Assembly: GCA_963805295.1 (NCBI GenBank)
Contig: CAWDTW010000106.1
Span: forward strand, 1 to 64,000
Direction of reading: 5' to 3'
Length of the DNA: 64,000 nt
Source of the DNA: Roseiarcus sp963805295
Lineage (GTDB): Bacteria; Pseudomonadota; Alphaproteobacteria; Rhizobiales; Beijerinckiaceae
The translations under genes were made by a program, and so were the position numbers. Numbering within the stretch: position 1 is the stretch's first letter; every line of letters starts with the position of its first letter. Positions 55,921-62,485 of this stretch are shown one piece after another. The notes under the pieces were generated by a model that saw only the letters and a program-made list of their open reading frames with translations, did not search any database and was not told the origin of the DNA.

Positions 55921-56157
55921 TGGCGTCTCTCACGGCGTCGATGAACCGCACGAGCTTGCGGATATATACAGGCTTGATGGGGCGGCGAAAAGGGACGGTC
56001 AAAATCTCGCGCTGCGAGGGATGCGAAACCTTGAAATGCGAGCCACCGCCCGACGGCGGAGCGCAGCGGATTCCAAACGCTCGGCACGCCTTCTCGACGT
56101 CCGCTAGGCTCCAATCCGACGACGGATGGAGCGCATTCTTTCGAGGGTATCGCTCAA
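55907..56157 (-). CDS. hicA: HicA-family toxin, probable indel near the start
   Basis: About 83 residues. SSDWSLADVEKACRAFGIRC, then PPSGGGSHFKVSHPSQREIL with the catalytic His (GSH), and RRPIKPVYIRKLVRFIDAV. HicA is an mRNA interferase. The main frame has no start; TTG 56157, 4 bases after AGGAGGCGGG, gives MSDTLERMRS, and one base change near 56128 would join it to PSSDW. I infer that as the start. Toxin-first order is normal for hicAB. Confidence 0.82.
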
Positions 56158-56301
56158 CCCGCCTCCTTTCGAGGCCGCCGTTTCTGGCCGCCTGGCCTTC
56201 CCTGCTTCCTTGCGGCATCTCGCACCGTCGACCTCGTGCAAGGACCTCTTCCGAGTCCCCAACCCCGTCAAGGGACGAGCCCGGCGGAGGCGGTGCGCTG
56301 A

Positions 56302-56339
56302 TAGGGCGTCCGGAAGGACGCCCGTCTCTCGACGGGCTA
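56302..56339 (+). repeat. Double-hairpin palindromic element, copy 3
   Basis: TAGGGCGTCC-GGAA-GGACGCCC followed by CCGTC-TCTC-GACGG and GCTA. Flanking arms GGTGCGCTGA / TGGCGCGCCC are imperfect inverted repeats. It lies upstream of hicA in non-coding DNA. Confidence 0.78.
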
Positions 56340-56488
56340 TGGCGCGCCCTTGTCAGGGGTGAACGCTCGGAAAACAAAGCTCGGCAAAAAGCCGACGGCT
56401 TCGTGTGCCGGCGGCGGGACGATGAAAAAAAGCATTGGTGCAACCGTCGCCGTAATAGCCGCATCAGCGTCGCCGATCTCCCGGAATT

Positions 56489-56645
56489 GTCGCTCGACCA
56501 GCAGGCGGGGCTCGACGGGTTCGTGAACCGCAGCCCGAACGGGCGCCCGCTCGACGCTCAGGACTTCATCGCGATGGTCGAGATGAAGTTCGGCCGCGAG
56601 GCTCAGCCGGGCAAGCGGGGGCGCAGGCCGCACGCCGGAGGATGG
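56489..56645 (+). pseudogene. REP-associated tyrosine transposase-like C-terminal fragment
   Basis: LDQQAGLDGFVNRSPNGRPL, DAQDFIAMVEMKFGREAQPG and KRGRRPH resemble the C-terminus of RAYT (TnpA_REP) proteins, which usually ends GRPLG..F...E...GR.L..GKPGRK. No HUH motif or catalytic Tyr is present. The palindromic core with TCATATCATGTCCCCGTAA follows within 10 bases, as expected for an element end. Confidence 0.5.
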
Positions 56646-56651
56646 ATTGAT

Positions 56652-56928
56652 ATGGGGTATTCATATCATGTCCCCGTAACGCATTAACGCATTAACGCAT
56701 TAACGCATGTAACGCATTGTAACGCATTGTAACGCATTAATGCATGCATTAATGCATGCATTAAACGCATTAACGCATGGTAACGCATGGTAACGCATGG
56801 TAACGCATGGTAACGCATGGTAACGCATGGTAACGCATGGTAACGCATGGTAACGCATGGTAACGCATGGTAACGCATGGTAACGCATGGTAACGCATGG
56901 TAACGCATGTAACGCATGTAACGCATGG
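56652..56928 (-). repeat. Palindromic core plus tandem TAACGCATGG array
   Basis: The core (minus strand TTACGGGGACATGATATG) is followed on the plus strand by TAACGCAT-type units of 8-12 bp, then 13 perfect TAACGCATGG units (56771-56900) and three TAACGCATG variants. Every unit contains ACGCAT or TGCAT. No spacers, so this is not a CRISPR array. Minisatellite-like and likely variable in copy number. Confidence 0.85.
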
Positions 56929-57132
56929 CTATTTGTTATAGTTGTCGTCGTCAATTTCTACATTGATAAACTCAATGTCATCAACAATGTTCTGTGGTAG
57001 GCCACAGAACCGCAGCATATAAGCGAATACCGACTTGTCAAACGGCGACGTACTTACCTTCTTCCGTCTTAATACCGCGTAATACTTTGATTTCTTCGCA
57101 TCATCACTTCGATCTACATTTCCCGTTTCCAT
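56929..57132 (-). CDS. Small hypothetical protein, low GC
   Basis: 67 residues: charged N-terminus (ETGNVDRSDDAKKSKYYAVL), a central KSVFAYMLRFCGLPQNIVDD and an acidic end. Codon use is AT-rich, unlike the backbone. A TTGACA box on the minus strand (57296-57291) lies upstream. No family recognised. It may be real because its composition changes together with its ORF limits. Confidence 0.45.
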   Translation of the reverse strand: METGNVDRSDDAKKSKYYAVLRRKKVSTSPFDKSVFAYMLRFCGLPQNIVDDIEFINVEIDDDNYNK

Positions 57133-57479
57133 TCTTGAGCTCCGCGTGCCTCCGAACTTTGCGCTGATGGTTCAGCTAGAGCCTCAATGTACACCTTTCG
57201 CATTCAGTTCCTCCCACGTCGACTTGTTAAATATCAAGCCTGCTTTCCTCACCACGAAACATACTTAACGTAAGGCGCCTCTCCGTCGTTTGTCAATGGT
57301 CAGTCGCTTTTTAGCGCACCGTGTATGACACAAATCGCACCTATTGACAAATTACGCACACTTGCTTAACTGCGTTGCGGTAGCGTTGCGCATATTGTGC
57401 GACGCGGTATGCCAAGATGGGTTCCTGTGGGGGAGTCCAGCGACGCTCTGGCGGCGTCGCCTAAAACGGAGGATGGCTT
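57133..57479. promoter_or_regulatory. Low-GC divergent promoter region
   Basis: Two divergent TTGACA boxes: minus strand 57296-57291 and plus strand 57344-57349, the latter followed after 17 bp by TAACTG (57367-57372). TTGCGCA/TGTGCGA around 57387-57404 is an imperfect inverted repeat that could bind the RHH-like protein encoded downstream. No gene in this stretch. Confidence 0.4.
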
Positions 57480-57794
57480 ATGAATGAAGCGGCAACGGAA
57501 GTTGGCCGGAGGGACAGACGCGCCCGCGCGGCTGCCAACACATCAATCTCGGGAAACGGATCAAAGAAGGTGCGATTGACGATCTCGCTGTCAGAGAAGT
57601 CGATGGAGGCCTTTGAGGAAATCAAGGCATGCACCGATGCAGATACGGATTTGGAGGTATTTCGGAATGCGTTGCGGCTGCACCTGATGCTCCTTCGAGC
57701 CCATCGAAACAAAGTCAGATTGTTTATGAAGCGGGACGACGGCGCAGGCGGTGAAGAAGCCCTGCCAGTGAACCTATTTGTCGACAGCGAGTGA
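57480..57794 (+). CDS. Putative ribbon-helix-helix-like protein
   Basis: 104 residues. A basic N-terminus (GRRDRRARAAANTS), then KVRLTISLSEKSMEAFEEIK, which fits a ribbon-helix-helix strand and first helix, and TDLEVFRNALRLHLMLLRAH. GGAGGA is 8 bases before the ATG. Possible DNA-binding regulator or antitoxin without a visible partner. Its terminator palindrome was split by the composite transposon (ATGCCTCCC + TSD ... GCATTTTTT). Confidence 0.6.
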   Translation: MNEAATEVGRRDRRARAAANTSISGNGSKKVRLTISLSEKSMEAFEEIKACTDADTDLEVFRNALRLHLMLLRAHRNKVRLFMKRDDGAGGEEALPVNLFVDSE

Positions 57795-57817
57795 CTGAGA
57801 TGCCTCCCCGCGGGGAG

Positions 57818-59079
57818 CTCATAAATCCCCTCATTTAGACCGACTTGAAATTGCCTGAATTGGCGGGTCACCGCGTTGCGCTGTCGCGAATCAGCGGGGG
57901 AAGGTGGCTCATGCGGAAGCCGGTCGAGCGCGTGGAATTCATTCATCATTTTGTGGAGCGGGCGTTTGCAGGGAGCCTGCACGCCAAACGGATTGTTTCG
58001 CTGGCCAACGGGGTGGTCGGCGTTGTGACGGGGGCGTCCTTGGCCGTTTCCGTCATCGGGCATGCGCTGGCGCGGGCGCGCGGTCTCGTCGACAGGCACG
58101 CAATCAAACAGGTCGATCGTCTGCTGAGCAACGCCGGCGTCGTCGTGTGGGAGCTGTTTGCGCCGTGGGTGCGCGAGATGGTGGGCCAGCGCGAGGCGAT
58201 CGTCGTGGCGATGGACTGGACCGATTTCGACGCCGACAACCAAGCCACGCTCGCGCTGAACCTCGTCACCCGCCACGGCCGCGCGACGCCGCTCCTGTGG
58301 CTCACGGTCGACAAGGATGAATTGAAGGACCAGCGCAACGACTTCGAGGACCTCTGCCTTTGCCGTCTGAAGGCGCTTCTTCCCGAAGATGTGGCGGTGA
58401 CGATCCTGGCCGATCGGGGCTTCGGCGACGTCAAGCTGTTCGAGTTCCTCGACAGGCTCGGCTTCGGCTACGTCATCCGCTTTCGCGGCAATGTTCAAGT
58501 GGCCGCGGCGGACGGCGAGACGCGCCTGGCCGCCGACTGGGTCGGCAAGGGCGGACGGGCGCGCCTGCTGCGCGGCGCCAAGGTCACGGCCGCCCGCCAC
58601 AAGGTCGGCGCGGTGGTCTGCGTCCACGCCACGGGCATGAAAGAGGCGTGGCATCTGGCCGCCAGCGACGCAAGTTCGAGCGCGGGCCAGATCGTCAAAC
58701 TCTACGCCAAGCGGTGGACGATCGAGCCTGGGTTCCGGGATTCCAAAGACTTGCGCTTCGGCATGGGGCTGAGCGCGCTACGCATCGGCGATCCGCAGCG
58801 GCGCGACCGCTTGCTAATGCTCAACGCCTTGGCGATCCTGCTGCTGACGCTGCTCGGCGCCGCCGGCGAAAGCCTCGGCATGGACCGATTGCTCAGAACC
58901 AGCACGGTCAAACGCCGCGTCCATTCGTTGTTCCGCCAGGGTTGCCTGCTCTACGGCCTCATCCCCAACATGCCCGAGCAAAGACTGCGGCCGCTCGTCG
59001 CCAAATACGAGGAATTGCTACGCCAAAACAGAGTCTTCACCGAAACCTTCGGGCTCGCGTAAATGAGGGGATGGGTGAG
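57818..59079 (+). mobile_element. IS4-family insertion sequence, left copy
   Basis: Terminal repeats CTCATAAATCCCCTCATTTA (left) and CTCACCCATCCCCTCATTTA (right, complement). Differs from the right copy by only a few bases near the left end (for example CTCATA/CTCATG, CGACTT/CGACTC, GCGAATC/GCAAATC). Confidence 0.88.
57911..59062 (+). CDS. IS4-family transposase, left copy
   Basis: 383 residues from ATG 57911 (MRKPVERVEFIHHFVERAFA), with GGGAAGG upstream. DDE residues: MDWTDFDADNQ, LADRGFGDVKLFEFL, and the YREK-like KRWTIEPGFRDSKDLRFG with the catalytic Glu. The C-terminus is MPEQRLRPLVAKYEELLRQN. Intact and identical in protein sequence to the right copy. Confidence 0.92.
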   Translation: MRKPVERVEFIHHFVERAFAGSLHAKRIVSLANGVVGVVTGASLAVSVIGHALARARGLVDRHAIKQVDRLLSNAGVVVWELFAPWVREMVGQREAIVVAMDWTDFDADNQATLALNLVTRHGRATPLLWLTVDKDELKDQRNDFEDLCLCRLKALLPEDVAVTILADRGFGDVKLFEFLDRLGFGYVIRFRGNVQVAAADGETRLAADWVGKGGRARLLRGAKVTAARHKVGAVVCVHATGMKEAWHLAASDASSSAGQIVKLYAKRWTIEPGFRDSKDLRFGMGLSALRIGDPQRRDRLLMLNALAILLLTLLGAAGESLGMDRLLRTSTVKRRVHSLFRQGCLLYGLIPNMPEQRLRPLVAKYEELLRQNRVFTETFGLA

Positions 59080-59098
59080 GGCCTTGTGGCGCGACTTC

Positions 59099-59480
59099 AT
59101 GGCAGAAATACAAGATGCAAATTGGAGAGTTAGAGGCGTTGCAAATATTAGGAATTTTCATAGTGAAAGCCATCCAATCGATTTGGTCGACGGAGTTGCG
59201 ATACGAGGTAGGTCCAGAACTGATCTTGCGTCCCTTGGTTTCGATGCTGCGGTATGGGAGGGCATCAAGGAAGACTGGCGTGGTTTCGGAGCAAGCTCAT
59301 TCGTTCTCGTCGCGGAGGATCTTTCGCAAGGCAGCCAGATAACTTGATTATGTTGGACACCTACACAGTATCACGGAAGGCCACGCGAGCGATAATGGCT
59401 TTGCGCTTAGCGGCCGCCGGATCGATTGGCGTGGGTCCGATGTGGGTTGTTAGACCCGCTCGCTTCAACGTCGGGCTGGG
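59099..59480 (+). pseudogene. Cargo gene between the IS copies, truncated hypothetical
   Basis: MAEIQDANWRVRGVANIRNF, then HPIDLVDGVAIRGRSRTDLA and GFGASSFVLVAEDLS; in a second frame near 59330 it continues DNLIMLDTYTVSRKATRAIM, ALRLAAAGSIGVGPMWVVRP and ARFNVGLG up to the right IS. The two parts read like one protein with one frame change, cut off at its 3' end by the right IS copy. Not recognised; composition is less GC-rich than the backbone. Confidence 0.5.
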
Positions 59481-60742
59481 CTCATGAATCCCCTCATTTA
59501 GACCGACTCGAAATTGCCTGAATTGGCGGGTCACCGCGTTGCGCTGTCGCAAATCAGCGGGGGAAGGTGGCTCATGCGGAAGCCGGTCGAGCGCGTGGAA
59601 TTCATTCATCATTTTGTGGAGCGGGCGTTTGCAGGGAGCCTGCACGCCAAACGGATTGTTTCGCTGGCCAACGGGGTGGTCGGCGTTGTGACGGGGGCGT
59701 CCTTGGCCGTTTCCGTCATCGGGCATGCGCTGGCGCGGGCGCGCGGTCTCGTCGACAGGCACGCAATCAAACAGGTCGATCGTCTGCTGAGCAACGCCGG
59801 CGTCGTCGTGTGGGAGCTGTTTGCGCCGTGGGTGCGCGAGATGGTGGGCCAGCGCGAGGCGATCGTCGTGGCGATGGACTGGACCGATTTCGACGCCGAC
59901 AACCAAGCCACGCTCGCGCTGAACCTCGTCACCCGCCACGGCCGCGCGACGCCGCTCCTGTGGCTCACGGTCGACAAGGATGAATTGAAGGACCAGCGCA
60001 ACGACTTCGAGGACCTCTGCCTTTGCCGTCTGAAGGCGCTTCTTCCCGAAGATGTGGCGGTGACGATCCTGGCCGATCGGGGCTTCGGCGACGTCAAGCT
60101 GTTCGAGTTCCTCGACAGGCTCGGCTTCGGCTACGTCATCCGCTTTCGCGGCAATGTTCAAGTGGCCGCGGCGGACGGCGAGACGCGCCTGGCCGCCGAC
60201 TGGGTCGGCAAGGGCGGACGGGCGCGCCTGCTGCGCGGCGCCAAGGTCACGGCCGCCCGCCACAAGGTCGGCGCGGTGGTCTGCGTCCACGCCACGGGCA
60301 TGAAAGAGGCGTGGCATCTGGCCGCCAGCGACGCAAGTTCGAGCGCGGGCCAGATCGTCAAACTCTACGCCAAGCGGTGGACGATCGAGCCTGGGTTCCG
60401 GGATTCCAAAGACTTGCGCTTCGGCATGGGGCTGAGCGCGCTACGCATCGGCGATCCGCAGCGGCGCGACCGCTTGCTAATGCTCAACGCCTTGGCGATC
60501 CTGCTGCTGACGCTGCTCGGCGCCGCCGGCGAAAGCCTCGGCATGGACCGATTGCTCAGAACCAGCACGGTCAAACGCCGCGTCCATTCGTTGTTCCGCC
60601 AGGGTTGCCTGCTCTACGGCCTCATCCCCAACATGCCCGAGCAAAGACTGCGGCCGCTCGTCGCCAAATACGAGGAATTGCTACGCCAAAACAGAGTCTT
60701 CACCGAAACCTTCGGGCTCGCGTAAATGAGGGGATGGGTGAG
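59481..60742 (+). mobile_element. IS4-family insertion sequence, right copy
   Basis: Same length and orientation as the left copy, beginning CTCATGAATCCCCTCATTTA. It cuts the cargo gene. Its right flank carries the second CGCGGGGAG and the right half of the split terminator (GCATTTTTT). Confidence 0.88.
59574..60725 (+). CDS. IS4-family transposase, right copy
   Basis: Protein identical to the left copy over 383 residues, with the same DDE motifs and ribosome-binding site. Two near-identical copies imply recent transposition and allow homologous recombination that would delete the cargo. Confidence 0.92.
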   Translation: MRKPVERVEFIHHFVERAFAGSLHAKRIVSLANGVVGVVTGASLAVSVIGHALARARGLVDRHAIKQVDRLLSNAGVVVWELFAPWVREMVGQREAIVVAMDWTDFDADNQATLALNLVTRHGRATPLLWLTVDKDELKDQRNDFEDLCLCRLKALLPEDVAVTILADRGFGDVKLFEFLDRLGFGYVIRFRGNVQVAAADGETRLAADWVGKGGRARLLRGAKVTAARHKVGAVVCVHATGMKEAWHLAASDASSSAGQIVKLYAKRWTIEPGFRDSKDLRFGMGLSALRIGDPQRRDRLLMLNALAILLLTLLGAAGESLGMDRLLRTSTVKRRVHSLFRQGCLLYGLIPNMPEQRLRPLVAKYEELLRQNRVFTETFGLA

Positions 60743-60781
60743 CGCGGGGAGGCATTTTTTCTTGCAGAATAGGCGCACGGC

Positions 60782-61072
60782 GTGGAAGAAGTCTTCGAAT
60801 TATTCTTGGCTTTTCTCCGCTTCGTCATGCATTCATTCGCGGCGGCGGTGGGATTCTCCCTTCTTGCTGCAATAACCCTCATCCCTTTGAATGTGATGCG
60901 CTATCTTGTGCGGGAGGGAGACCCGGACGTCATTGGCACATTGAAATTGTTGCAAACCACAATATTTTATCTGGATGTCGTGCTTTTTTGTTTAACATTG
61001 TTGGCCGTCGCATATCTCTTCGTAAGATCATTGTGGATTGCTGTGAGACGAGATGTAGATAATAGGAGATGA
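60782..61072 (+). CDS. Small membrane protein, hypothetical
   Basis: 96 residues from a GTG. Two predicted membrane helices: FAAAVGFSLLAAITLIPLNV and DVVLFCLTLLAVAYLFVRSL. Lower GC than the backbone. It overlaps the next ORF by 4 bases (ATGA). Before the transposon insertion it lay about 65 bases after the terminator of the RHH-like gene. No family recognised. Confidence 0.55.
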   Translation: MEEVFELFLAFLRFVMHSFAAAVGFSLLAAITLIPLNVMRYLVREGDPDVIGTLKLLQTTIFYLDVVLFCLTLLAVAYLFVRSLWIAVRRDVDNRR

Positions 61073-61323
61073 TCATGAGAAGACCCGATCGTAGGACGTC
61101 AATAGATTCACGTGTGTTTAATTACGGTGGCGGCCTTGATGAAACTTTATTTTTAGAAATGACAATTGAGCCTGAACAACCCAATTCTATGAGGCTATTA
61201 CGTTTTGGGCGTGATGCGTTTAGTGAGGGATTAGCTCTTTTCTTTTCTCCTTTCTCCGGATTTTTGAAAGAATTTAGAAAGATGCGATCTGTTGATATAC
61301 TCATAAATTACTCATCAGACTAG
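61069..61323 (+). CDS. Small hypothetical protein
   Basis: 84 residues, overlapping the preceding ORF by ATGA; ATG 61075 is an alternative. RVFNYGGGLDETLFLEMTIE and EGLALFFSPFSGFLKEFRKM are visible features. Low GC. Co-transcription with the membrane protein is likely; function unknown. Confidence 0.5.
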   Translation: MIMRRPDRRTSIDSRVFNYGGGLDETLFLEMTIEPEQPNSMRLLRFGRDAFSEGLALFFSPFSGFLKEFRKMRSVDILINYSSD

Positions 61324-61360
61324 AGGATTGACATAGAATCATGACACAGCCATTACGCTG

Positions 61361-61522
61361 ATGCGCCTTGATCGTCTGGAGAAGTCTGCTCGTGGATACC
61401 AAGAGCGTGCAAGGCTAAGCGGCAATATGCGCCGCCATGCTCGGGCCGCGCGGTTGGAAGTTGCCGCGCATTCCAAGGCGATGGCGATCGTGATGGGCGA
61501 AGTCGCAAGTTACCGCGACTAG
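61361..61522 (+). CDS. Short ORF, 53 codons
   Basis: MRLDRLEKSARGYQERARLS, then NMRRHARAARLEVAAHSKAM. Basic and helical, with no Shine-Dalgarno that I would defend. A further open stretch from GTG 61532 (PLEVRSLDLAARDMLRLWVS) looks coding but runs into the CATTAC repeats, so both may be the remains of phage-like small genes. Confidence 0.35.
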   Translation: MRLDRLEKSARGYQERARLSGNMRRHARAARLEVAAHSKAMAIVMGEVASYRD

Positions 61523-61626
61523 ATCGCTGCTGTGCCGCTAGAGGTACGCTCGCTTGATCTGGCTGCGCGAGATATGCTCCGCCTGTGGGTGAGCGGCGCG
61601 AACGCTATTCATGCGTACCGATTGGA

Positions 61627-61715
61627 ACGCATTACCATTACATTACATTACATTCATTACATTACATTACCATTACCATTACCATTACATTACGAGGACA
61701 TGATACGGATTCCCC
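61627..61715 (+). repeat. CATTAC tandem repeats leading into the GAGGACATGATAC core
   Basis: About eleven units of (C)CATTAC or ATTAC, directly followed by TTACGAGGACATGATACG and GATTCCCC. Same core and arrangement as at 6561 and (inverted) 56652, but with a different tandem unit each time. Confidence 0.65.
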
Positions 61716-61867
61716 TTATCAATCCCTCCCTCCGGGGGCGGGGGACCAAATTTTGCGCCTCACCCTCGGAGCGTATTCGGCATAAGACCAGAACATCATG
61801 TGCGAGTTTTCTCGGCCCCGTTTTCGCTCGCTCCGCCCAGCTGTTATCGCCCTGATAAGCGCGAATT

Positions 61868-61922
61868 ATCTCCCTGTTCTCGCTCGAAAGCTCCCTGTTC
61901 CGCGAAACGAACGTCCCTGGTT
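61868..61922 (-). repeat. Helix-phased CAGGGA repeats (locus D)
   Basis: TCCCTG at 61871, 61892 and 61914 (spacings 21 and 22). It is followed by GGACCGGGAGCGGCGGTCG, as in locus A (GGACCGGAGCGGCGGTCGG), and then the promoter-like site at 62037. Confidence 0.65.
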
Positions 61923-62036
61923 CTGGACCGGGAGCGGCGGTCGCGCGACCGCCTCGGCCGATCTCTGCGGCGGGCCGGCGCCAAGGCGGCGCCCTGTCGG
62001 CGCCGCGCCTGTTACGCCCGCAGGCGGCTGTGAAAA

Positions 62037-62065
62037 TTGTTGGCCAAAGTCATATTCTGTGCTAT
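62037..62065 (+). promoter_or_regulatory. Sigma-70-like promoter in the locus D repeat module
   Basis: TTGTTG, 17 bp, TGCTAT, matching the site at 12031-12059. The next 300 bases hold the repeated blocks at 62110 and 62291 but no clear ORF, so a non-coding transcript is possible. A short hairpin CCTCAC-CC-GTGAGG (62099-62112) follows. Confidence 0.45.
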
Positions 62066-62109
62066 GTTTGCTCCTTCAGGCCGTCCCTGGGAGAGCTCCT
62101 CACCCGTGA

Positions 62110-62174
62110 GGCTTGAAAAGATTGAAACCGCGCCCGGAAATGGTATGGCCTCGGAAGGCTTCAACCCCCAAGAT
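62110..62174 (+). repeat. Dispersed intergenic repeat, copy D2
   Basis: Counterpart of 12768-12832 (shared GGCTTGAAAAGATTGAA and CGGAAATGGTATGG). Located 45 bases after the promoter-like site. Confidence 0.55.
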
Positions 62175-62290
62175 CTGGTATGGGATCCATCGCGGCTGGC
62201 GTATGCGCGGTTCCGGCTCGCAAGCCGCGAGAACCGGCAAGCCGCCGCCGTTCTCGTCCGTCCAATTAGAGCCGGCTCTTGCTCCAACCC

Positions 62291-62378
62291 TTTGAAAACG
62301 CTCAAAATGGCAATGGGCAGGCCTTGTAACAAGTTGGCATGAACGCGCGGTCGGCGCCGCGTCCGTTTGGCGTCGGCG
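62291..62378 (+). repeat. Dispersed intergenic repeat, copy D1
   Basis: Counterpart of 12541-12628 (shared GGCAATGGG, AGGCCTTGTAAC and GTTGGCATGA, then CGGTCGGCGCCGC). The stretch 61523-62485 holds only repeats and promoter-like elements. Confidence 0.55.
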
Positions 62379-62485
62379 CCTCGGTTTCTTGGCTGTGGCC
62401 GTGACGACGGCGGCAGTTCAACCCGATCGCATCACGCCCTGAATAGGCGGCCTGGCGCCGATCGAGGCTCGGCGCTGACGTACGC

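Larger units (their letters stand above)
57818..60742 (+). mobile_element. IS4-type composite transposon
   Basis: Two 1262-bp IS copies in the same orientation flank 401 bp of cargo. The outer flanks carry a 9-bp direct repeat CGCGGGGAG (57809-57817 and 60743-60751), the target duplication size of IS4 elements. The inner flanks do not match, so the unit moved as a whole. Taking it out restores a 22-bp palindrome followed by T6. Confidence 0.85.

Noticed and set aside
56677..56928. CRISPR array
   Set aside because: The units are contiguous 8-12-bp tandem repeats with no spacers, and there are no cas genes.
57461..58654. 397-codon minus-strand ORF overlapping the left IS4 copy, and its twin at 59361-60317
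   Set aside because: Both are antisense shadows of the two identical transposase genes, which explains their identity.
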